11,551 nucleotides of DNA from an uncultured Bacilli bacterium (GTDB taxonomy: Bacteria; Bacillota_I; Bacilli_A; RF39; UBA660), in the NCBI GenBank assembly GCA_944329545.1, contig CALVIK010000045.1:1-11551 (forward strand), written 5' to 3'. The notes under the pieces are model-generated. The model saw only the letters and a program-made list of their open reading frames with translations. It was not told the origin of the DNA and made no database searches. Both the position numbers and the translations under genes were made by a program. Below, piece after piece: positions 6,621 through 11,551 of the stretch (position 1 is its first letter; each line of letters starts with the position of its first letter).

Positions 6621-7426
6621 TAATTAGCGTTTGTTTTTTTCCATAATGTATGAATTTTATTAATTTTTTTAACCACTTTATTAATATATTTTCTTTTGTT
6701 TTTTAATTCATTTTTCTGTGTTAAAATGGCAACTATATAAGGAACTTTGTCATAAACAATTCCTACTTCATGATAAGCAACACCATAACATCCATACTTT
6801 CGCGCAAAAACATTATAACCAATATTTTTAGCCTCAATAATTTGATAAGATGGCTCTAACATTGCCGTTTTTAATTCCCTACTAAGTGATGTATCCGTCT
6901 TAAAATAATTATATAAATGTGTTAAATAAATAATCACATCACTAGCATTAATTATTCCAAAAGAATCTTTACCTTCTAAAGTATGAGTAGCACCTAGTGA
7001 TAAACCATATGCTTTTAATTTTTCTTTAGTGACAAAATTGACTAACTTTATATAAGCTGTGTTATCACTTTCTTTTAAAGTATAATAAACCAGTTCTTTA
7101 ACTGTGTATTCTTTCTTTTTTTTATTGTTTTTTAAAACCCCACTGCCATCTTTAAATTCTTCATCTTTTAGTTTTAATTTTGTTTGTAAAATTTCCATGT
7201 TTATTTCTGCTTGCTTATAAATATACAAACAAACTAATATTTTTATAACACTAGCACTATAAAAACAAGTATTTAAATTAAACGAAAACATTTCGTTTGT
7301 TTCTAAATTTTTATAAGCATAAGCCACTTTTTCTTCTTGCTTTAACAAAAATTTATTTAAGCGATATATTTTTTTACTAAGTTTTTTGTTTTTTATATTA
7401 ACTATACTAGAAACATTGTTTTGCAC
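6620..7426 (-). CDS. SxxK serine hydrolase of the class A beta-lactamase/PBP fold, no export signal
   Basis: 268 aa from the GTG at 7424-7426, which has GAGGTG (7433-7438) six bases upstream; the GTG at 7435 is part of that site. The three class A fold motifs are visible: S59-V-I-K62 within FYSASVIKI (nucleophile Ser59), the KDGSGVL turn (about 92-98), S120-D-N122 within KESDNTAYI, and K210-Y-G in the KTG position. The Glu-x-x-Leu-Asn omega-loop motif that deacylates beta-lactams in true class A enzymes is not recognisable; the matching region reads LEGKDSFGIIN. The protein is therefore more likely a penicillin-binding or peptidase-like hydrolase, or a degenerate relative, than a resistance enzyme. 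The N-terminus is Lys/Asn-rich with no signal peptide, lipobox or membrane helix, which is odd because this fold normally works outside the cell. It lies 32 nt after topA, probably co-transcribed, and ends with a terminator. Confidence 0.8.
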   Translation of the reverse strand: MQNNVSSIVNIKNKKLSKKIYRLNKFLLKQEEKVAYAYKNLETNEMFSFNLNTCFYSASVIKILVCLYIYKQAEINMEILQTKLKLKDEEFKDGSGVLKNNKKKKEYTVKELVYYTLKESDNTAYIKLVNFVTKEKLKAYGLSLGATHTLEGKDSFGIINASDVIIYLTHLYNYFKTDTSLSRELKTAMLEPSYQIIEAKNIGYNVFARKYGCYGVAYHEVGIVYDKVPYIVAILTQKNELKNKRKYINKVVKKINKIHTLWKKTNAN

Positions 7427-7432
7427 TATTTT

Positions 7433-7438
7433 CACCTC
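7433..7438 (-). promoter_or_regulatory. Ribosome binding site that sets the GTG start of the SxxK hydrolase
   Basis: The minus strand reads GAGGTG six bases before the GTG at 7424-7426. The alternative GTG (7433-7435) is embedded in this site and has no other site before it. Confidence 0.7.
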
Positions 7439-7445
7439 TTTAATT

Positions 7446-7481
7446 TCAAAAAAAGCAACTACTTTTTAAAATCGCAGTTAC
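7446..7481 (-). terminator. Possible weak terminator or attenuator at the end of topA
   Basis: On the minus strand, GTAACT (7481-7476) can pair with AGTTGC (7460-7455), one pair being G-U, followed by seven U. A competing smaller hairpin (AAAAAG/CTTTTT, 7467-7462 with 7455-7450) would hold the topA TAG stop in its loop. Either is weak. Since no promoter is visible before the next gene, it may reduce rather than block transcription. Confidence 0.35.
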
Positions 7482-9489
7482 TACATTTTACCTTGCCATT
7501 TTTTTCTGTTAACATACTGCCACACTCTGGACATTTTTCACCAGTAGGTTTATCCCAATAAGCGGTTTGGCAATTTGGCCAGTTATTACAACCGTAAAAA
7601 AGTTTCCCTCTTTTACTTCTTTTTTCTACTATTTTTCCATCTTCACAGTTAGGACAGGCGCAAATAATATTTTCTGTTCTTGGCTCTTGTTTTATATATT
7701 TACATTTTGGAAAATTACTACAAGCGACAAACTCTCCATACCTTCCTTTTCTAATAACTAAAGGATGCCCACACTCTGGACACATTTCTCCAGTTTCTGG
7801 CGCTTCTTTTTTTGGAAGTTTTTCTAAAGCATCTTCTACGGTTGGCTCAAATTCTTTATAAAAGTCCTCTAAAACCTCATACCAAATTTCTTTTCCTTCA
7901 GCTATTTTATCCAAATCATTTTCCATATTAGCCGTATATTCAACATTAATTAAATTCGCAAAACACTCTTGCAGACGATCAGTAACTTCAAAACCAATAT
8001 CTGTCGGAATAAATTTTTTCTTTTCTAAATTAACATAGCCTCTTTTTTTAATATTACTAATAATTGTCGCATAAGTACTAGGACGACCAATACCAGATTC
8101 TTTTAAAGCCTTAATAAGTGACGCTTCCGTATAACGAGCTGGTGGTTCTGTAAAATGTTGTTTTTTAGTAATATCATTAGAAACAATAATATTAGATTGA
8201 TACTTATCAAAAGGCGGTAAAATAATATCTTTAGTATCTTCATAATCACGATAAACTTTTAAATATCCGTCAAAGACAATTATTTGACCCGTTGCTTTAA
8301 ATTGGTAATCATTATTGTTCAAAATAACGGTTGTTCCCTCAACTTTCGCTGAAGCCATAAGACTGGCTAAAGCCCGGTAATAAATCAAACGATATAATTT
8401 AAATTCATCATTAGTTAAATATGGCTTAACACTCTCAGGTGTTCTTTTAATACTTGTTGGACGAATTGCTTCATGAGCATCTTGAACATTGTCAGTATTT
8501 TTTGCTTTTTTAACTGTCCCAGTATATTCTTTACCATATTTTCCTTCAATAAATGCAAATGCTTCACCAATAAAATCATTAGAAAGCCTGATAGAATCAG
8601 TACGCATATAAGTAATTAAACCAACAGTTTCATCTTCTAAATCAATTCCCTCATATAATTTTTGTGCGACCATCATAGTTTTTGAAGAAGACATATTTAA
8701 TTTGTTAGATGCGTCTTGTTGAAGGGTGCTTGTGATATATGGCGCTTTAGAATTTTTACTTTTTACTTTTTTGTCGATACTTTCAATTTCAAAAGCCTTT
8801 GATAATTTATTTAAAATATCGTTGGCTTCACTTTCATTATTTACTTTAATATCTTTATGTTTATAATTAAATAAATCAGCACTAAAATCATTAAAATCTG
8901 CCGTGATTGTCCAATATTCTTCGCTTTGAAAAGCAGCAATTTCGCGTTCTCTATCGACAATTAATTTTAAAGCAACACTTTGCACGCGACCGGCACTACT
9001 ACCATCAGTTTTTGATTTAATAAATTTACTTAACCGAAAACCAATAATTCTATCTAATATTCTTCTTGCCTCTTGACTATTAACTAAATTTTTATCAATT
9101 TTGCGTTCATGATTAATTTCTTCTTTGACAACTTTCGGCGTAATTTCATTAAAAGTAACGCGACTATACTTATCATCAGTTAAACCTAAAGCATCATATA
9201 AATGCCAACTAATAGCTTCTCCTTCCCTATCAGGGTCGGTTGCTAATATAACTTTTGACGCTTTTTCCGCTTCTTTTTTTAATTCATTAATAACGCTTTT
9301 TTTACCTTTAATAACTTTATAATCTGGTTTAAAATGATTATCGACATCAACACCTAAACCAAATTTACCTTTTGTTGATAAATCACGAATATGTCCTTTA
9401 CTAGAAGAAACAATATAATCGCTTCCTAAATATTTACTAATCGATTTAACTTTTGTTGGTGATTCCACTATAACTAATTTTTTGGCCAT
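7459..9489 (-). CDS. topA: DNA topoisomerase I (type IA)
   Basis: 676 aa, normal for Firmicutes TopA. It relaxes negative supercoils by nicking one strand through a 5'-phosphotyrosine link. The N-terminal TOPRIM domain shows KLVIVESPTK with Glu9 and the metal-binding ATDPDREGEA (Asp85, Asp87, Glu89). The active site GLITYMRTDS carries Tyr294. The SQEARRILDRIIGFRLS and SAGRVQSVAL segments and the GRPSTYATII motif are all present and in the usual order. The C-terminus has three zinc-ribbon repeats: CPEC/CSNFPKC (about 570-600), CPNC/CNNWPNC (about 612-640) and CPEC/CSNC (653-672). The start is firm: ATG with AGGAGGAG (9493-9500) in front. It has its own near-consensus promoter in the 58-bp gap after the phosphatase gene, and the SxxK hydrolase gene follows it closely. 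Confidence 0.97.
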   Translation of the reverse strand: MAKKLVIVESPTKVKSISKYLGSDYIVSSSKGHIRDLSTKGKFGLGVDVDNHFKPDYKVIKGKKSVINELKKEAEKASKVILATDPDREGEAISWHLYDALGLTDDKYSRVTFNEITPKVVKEEINHERKIDKNLVNSQEARRILDRIIGFRLSKFIKSKTDGSSAGRVQSVALKLIVDREREIAAFQSEEYWTITADFNDFSADLFNYKHKDIKVNNESEANDILNKLSKAFEIESIDKKVKSKNSKAPYITSTLQQDASNKLNMSSSKTMMVAQKLYEGIDLEDETVGLITYMRTDSIRLSNDFIGEAFAFIEGKYGKEYTGTVKKAKNTDNVQDAHEAIRPTSIKRTPESVKPYLTNDEFKLYRLIYYRALASLMASAKVEGTTVILNNNDYQFKATGQIIVFDGYLKVYRDYEDTKDIILPPFDKYQSNIIVSNDITKKQHFTEPPARYTEASLIKALKESGIGRPSTYATIISNIKKRGYVNLEKKKFIPTDIGFEVTDRLQECFANLINVEYTANMENDLDKIAEGKEIWYEVLEDFYKEFEPTVEDALEKLPKKEAPETGEMCPECGHPLVIRKGRYGEFVACSNFPKCKYIKQEPRTENIICACPNCEDGKIVEKRSKRGKLFYGCNNWPNCQTAYWDKPTGEKCPECGSMLTEKNGKVKCSNCDFKK

Positions 9490-9514
9490 GAGCTCCTCCT
9501 TTTCATCATTATAT

Positions 9515-9543
9515 TTTATACACTAATATTTGATTTATGTCAA
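9515..9543 (-). promoter_or_regulatory. Near-consensus sigma-A promoter of topA
   Basis: On the minus strand, a perfect -35 TTGACA (9538-9543) is followed by a 17-bp spacer and the -10 TATAAA (9515-9520). The start of transcription is expected near 9508, giving a leader of about 19 nt. The -35 lies only 4 bp after the stop of the upstream phosphatase gene, and no hairpin separates them, so readthrough from the phosphatases is also expected. Confidence 0.82.
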
Positions 9544-9547
9544 ATGA

Positions 9548-10438
9548 TTAAATTAAAGTTAAAACTGCCGTAGCATTATCTTTACCAGGAATAGTCTCAT
9601 ATAAAGAAGATTCTGAAGCTTGATATATTCTATCATCTATCTCTTCACTGATAATTTCTTTAGGCCCATTTATAGCTTTGTCAATAACAATTTCTAATAT
9701 TTTTTCTGGATTTGAAATAAAATGTTCCGCAAATACTTGATTTAATACTTTGTCAGAAACAATATCCGTTATACCATCAGTTGTTAAAAGAAGCGCTTTA
9801 ACTTTATTTTTAGCAATTATGGATAAAGGCGCTTGTTTATAAAATCTATCACCTAAAGCATTGTTAATATAATTATTACCAGCCACAAAACGAATATCAT
9901 CTTTCAAAAGTAAACCTTTTTGATAAAGGACATAAGCATCAGATTCATCCACACTTACTTGTTTTAAACTTTCATCATAAGTATAAATTCTACTATCACC
10001 TATTTGAATCATAATAATATCATTCTTATTTATAACTATTCCTGATAAAGTGGTTTCCCCTATATAATAAGGCACTTCTAGTATTTTTTCATTTATTTGC
10101 GCTAAAGTTTCTTTTATTTTTTGACTAAATAACTTTGTATCGTTTATATCATCTAAAGAACTATTTTGAAAAAAATCATTTAAACTTTCACAAGCAAAAA
10201 AAGAAGCAATATCACCATTACTATAACCCCCAACACCATCAGCAATAAGTACCATCATTAAACTATCGTCTAAAGGATGAAAAATAATTTTATAATAATC
10301 CTCATTTTTTTCTCTTTGACCTTGATTTGTCAGCGCCATACATAATATATTAAATTTATTTTTTTTAATAAGTTTCAAAGCGGGCGGCTGATAAGAATAC
10401 CCTAAATAATCAGCTATTTTTTGTAACCTAATTTCCAT
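9548..10438 (-). CDS. PP2C-family (PPM) Ser/Thr protein phosphatase, downstream copy
   Basis: 296 aa. PPM phosphatases remove phosphate from Ser/Thr using two Mn/Mg ions. Motifs in order: NQGQREKNEDYY (38-49) with metal ligand Asp47; ADGVGGYSNG (66-75) with Asp67 and Gly68; GETTLSG (127-133); QIGDSRIYTY (145-154); TTDGITDIVSD (219-229) with Asp221; GKDNATAVL (285-293) with Asp287. All expected metal ligands are present, so activity is likely. The 30 or so residues before the catalytic core are an unassigned charged extension. No membrane segment or signal peptide is seen, so it should act in the cytoplasm. ATG start with AAGGAG upstream; only 9 nt separate it from the preceding phosphatase gene. 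Partner kinase and substrates are not visible in the window. Confidence 0.93.
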   Translation of the reverse strand: MEIRLQKIADYLGYSYQPPALKLIKKNKFNILCMALTNQGQREKNEDYYKIIFHPLDDSLMMVLIADGVGGYSNGDIASFFACESLNDFFQNSSLDDINDTKLFSQKIKETLAQINEKILEVPYYIGETTLSGIVINKNDIIMIQIGDSRIYTYDESLKQVSVDESDAYVLYQKGLLLKDDIRFVAGNNYINNALGDRFYKQAPLSIIAKNKVKALLLTTDGITDIVSDKVLNQVFAEHFISNPEKILEIVIDKAINGPKEIISEEIDDRIYQASESSLYETIPGKDNATAVLTLI

Positions 10439-10447
10439 AAATTCTCC

Positions 10448-11305
10448 TTATAATTTTTTATAAAGAAGCATTGTGGCATTATCTTTACCAGGATCTGTAT
10501 AATCATTTATCATATAACTTCTATCTTTAAACCGTTGCCGCGCCACTGGAGATATTAATTCTGGCATCGCATTGACAGCTTCATTAATAATCTTAATTAA
10601 AACATCTTTTGGTAAATTATGATCGTAAATAAATTTAATCTTTTCATCTGACAAAATATCAGTCACACCATCAGTAAATAATAATAAAGCTGAATAATCA
10701 TCATTAGAAATAGTAATAACATCTGGACGATAATCTTGAAGACTACGACCAATACTATGGCTAATATAACTATTACCTATCAAAAAACGCAAATCATCTT
10801 TTTCAATTGATTTTGGGTCATTATACTGATACCAGACCAAGTGATCCGCCGTCAACTGCTTTAAAGTGTTATCGCTAATAACATAACCTCTAGAATCACC
10901 AGAAGAGGCAATCAAAGTTTCCTGATCACCAGTTATAGCGCACACTAAAGTTGTCTCCCCAAGGCCATTATACATTTCGATTAATTCTTTATTAATTTCT
11001 CTAATCTTGCCCCAAAAAACTGATTTTAAAGTAGCCATAGTGTTGATATAAGCTGGACTTAATTCACTAAACCATTTTAAAAGTTCATCCTTTAAATAAC
11101 TAGCTGCTTTACTTCCATTTTTACTAGAAGATACTCCATCAGCCACAACAAATATTTTTAAAGAATCTTTTTGTGGATGTAGCAAAAAACCTGTAGCATC
11201 ATCGTTTGTTTGCTTATGACCTATATGTGAAATATAACCAATTAAAAATTTATTTCCTTTTACTAATTTTAATTTTTGTTCTATCGTTTGCAAAGCATCT
11301 TCCAT
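10448..11305 (-). CDS. PP2C-family (PPM) Ser/Thr protein phosphatase, upstream copy
   Basis: 285 aa from the ATG at 11303-11305, which has GGAGGT (11310-11315) directly in front; an ATG at 11317 in the same frame overlaps this site and has none of its own. Catalytic motifs: GHKQTNDDATG with metal ligand Asp36; ADGVSSSKNG with Asp56 and Gly57; GETT (116-119); SSGDSRGYV (Gly136 to Arg139 is GDSR); FTDGVTDILSD with Asp212; GKDNATMLL with Asp275. The metal ligands are kept, but the usual DGxGG glycine pair is replaced by Ser-Ser. It is a diverged paralogue of the next gene: both share the order GETT, GDSR, LKQ, then DD(L/I)RF..GN.YI....G, and both end in GKDNAT. Translation of the two is likely coordinated in one operon. 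Cytoplasmic, with no membrane segment. Substrate unknown. Confidence 0.92.
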   Translation of the reverse strand: MEDALQTIEQKLKLVKGNKFLIGYISHIGHKQTNDDATGFLLHPQKDSLKIFVVADGVSSSKNGSKAASYLKDELLKWFSELSPAYINTMATLKSVFWGKIREINKELIEMYNGLGETTLVCAITGDQETLIASSGDSRGYVISDNTLKQLTADHLVWYQYNDPKSIEKDDLRFLIGNSYISHSIGRSLQDYRPDVITISNDDYSALLLFTDGVTDILSDEKIKFIYDHNLPKDVLIKIINEAVNAMPELISPVARQRFKDRSYMINDYTDPGKDNATMLLYKKL

Positions 11306-11309
11306 ATAT

Positions 11310-11315
11310 ACCTCC
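11310..11315 (-). promoter_or_regulatory. Ribosome binding site that sets the start of the upstream phosphatase
   Basis: The minus strand reads GGAGGT four bases before the ATG at 11303-11305. The upstream ATG at 11315-11317 overlaps it and is preceded only by AT-rich sequence. Confidence 0.7.
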
Positions 11316-11318
11316 ATT

Positions 11319-11551
11319 TTAATAAGTTTTTTTGACTTTGTTTTTAAAAAATAAATTTTTAACTTTTGCTTTTTGATGAAAATCAGAACAACTAATTGTT
11401 TCCTTAGAATCTTCTAAAGGAGTACTTTGAATATAATTAAATACATAGTTTAAAGCGCTTAAATCATTAGGCTTATCTTTAACTTCCCCTATTTTTCTAA
11501 AATCTTCTAAAGACAAATTAGCATTTTGCTTTAATAAAATATAACCAGTCA
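11319..11551 (-). CDS. C-terminal end of an unrecognised protein (cut by the window edge)
   Basis: The reading frame is open from its TAA stop (11319-11321) to the right edge, so about 77 residues are visible and the N-terminus is missing. A TTG at 11514-11516 could be taken as a start, but there is no ribosome binding site before it and the frame continues with plausible coding sequence (TGYILLKQNAN), so a longer protein is more likely. The visible part is hydrophilic, with a short helical-looking stretch (LSALNYVFNYIQ) and a Lys-rich tail (KNLFFKNKVKKTY), and has no membrane segment. It contains one cysteine. It precedes the first phosphatase gene by 13 nt, so it is in the same operon. I cannot assign a family; a regulator, kinase or substrate partner of the phosphatases is possible but unsupported. 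Confidence 0.6.
   Translation of the reverse strand, partial: TGYILLKQNANLSLEDFRKIGEVKDKPNDLSALNYVFNYIQSTPLEDSKETISCSDFHQKAKVKNLFFKNKVKKTY

Noticed and set aside
6620..7426. Antibiotic-resistance beta-lactamase
   Set aside because: The general fold motifs are there, but there is no signal peptide and no recognisable ExxLN deacylation motif, so a resistance function is not supported.
7436..7458. A separate promoter for the SxxK hydrolase gene
   Set aside because: The short gap is a U-tract followed by the ribosome binding site; no credible -35/-10 pair could be placed.
7567..7761. Open frame on the plus strand opposite the topA zinc ribbons
   Set aside because: Its Phe/Ser-rich product is the usual mirror of a Lys/Asp/Glu-rich gene; the TopA zinc ribbons are clearly coding.
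9125..9322. Open frame on the plus strand opposite the topA TOPRIM region
   Set aside because: The opposite strand carries the conserved TOPRIM residues; no start signals are seen for this frame.
9548..11551. Phosphatase pair as an anti-phage or tellurite-type (kinase/phosphatase/VWA) system
   Set aside because: No kinase, VWA, TerD or nuclease gene is visible in the window; the upstream gene is cut off and unassigned, so the idea cannot be supported.

Overview
The window is AT-rich DNA (by eye roughly 30% G+C) with all eleven genes on the minus strand, packed with short gaps or overlaps. Strong GGAGG-type ribosome binding sites, TTG/GTG starts, sigma-A-like promoters and U-tract hairpin terminators point to a low-G+C Gram-positive (Firmicutes/Bacilli) lineage. 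TGA acts as a stop (ppdK and pfkB both end in TGA) and Trp is encoded by TGG, so the Mycoplasma/Spiroplasma code does not apply. A small-genome, possibly gut-associated Bacilli or Acholeplasma-like organism is an inference from style only. No RNA gene, CRISPR array, insertion sequence or gene-free stretch over 300 bases was seen.

Reading in the direction of transcription (right to left): (a) 11551-9548 holds the C-terminal end of an unrecognised protein running off the window edge, then two tandem, diverged PP2C-type Ser/Thr protein phosphatases, apparently one operon whose promoter lies outside the window. (b) 9543-6590 is a topA unit with a near-consensus promoter, followed by an SxxK serine hydrolase of the class A beta-lactamase/PBP fold without an export signal, closed by a terminator. 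(c) 6604-4923 carries a promoter that overlaps that terminator, an unrecognised 258-aa protein starting at TTG, and a XerC-type tyrosine recombinase coupled to it by a TAATG junction. (d) 4905-1088 is a ppdK - PfkB-family kinase - Smr operon with overlapping reading frames, an extended -10 promoter and a terminator overlapping the last stop codon. (e) 1082-52 is a single-gene unit for a membrane-anchored, cysteine-rich extracellular protein, with its own consensus-like promoter and a terminator whose loop contains the stop codon.

Most of the window is housekeeping: central carbon metabolism (pyruvate phosphate dikinase and a sugar or nucleoside kinase), DNA topology (TopA) and chromosome dimer resolution (XerC). 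The less ordinary parts are the phosphatase pair with its unidentified upstream partner, the apparently cytoplasmic SxxK hydrolase, the unknown protein coupled to XerC, and the surface protein. I did not find a convincing new multi-gene system; these are leads rather than demonstrations. Four genes (the surface protein, the 258-aa protein, the SxxK hydrolase and the upstream phosphatase) have ribosome binding sites that place the true start downstream of the longest possible start; the Smr start is also probably internal.
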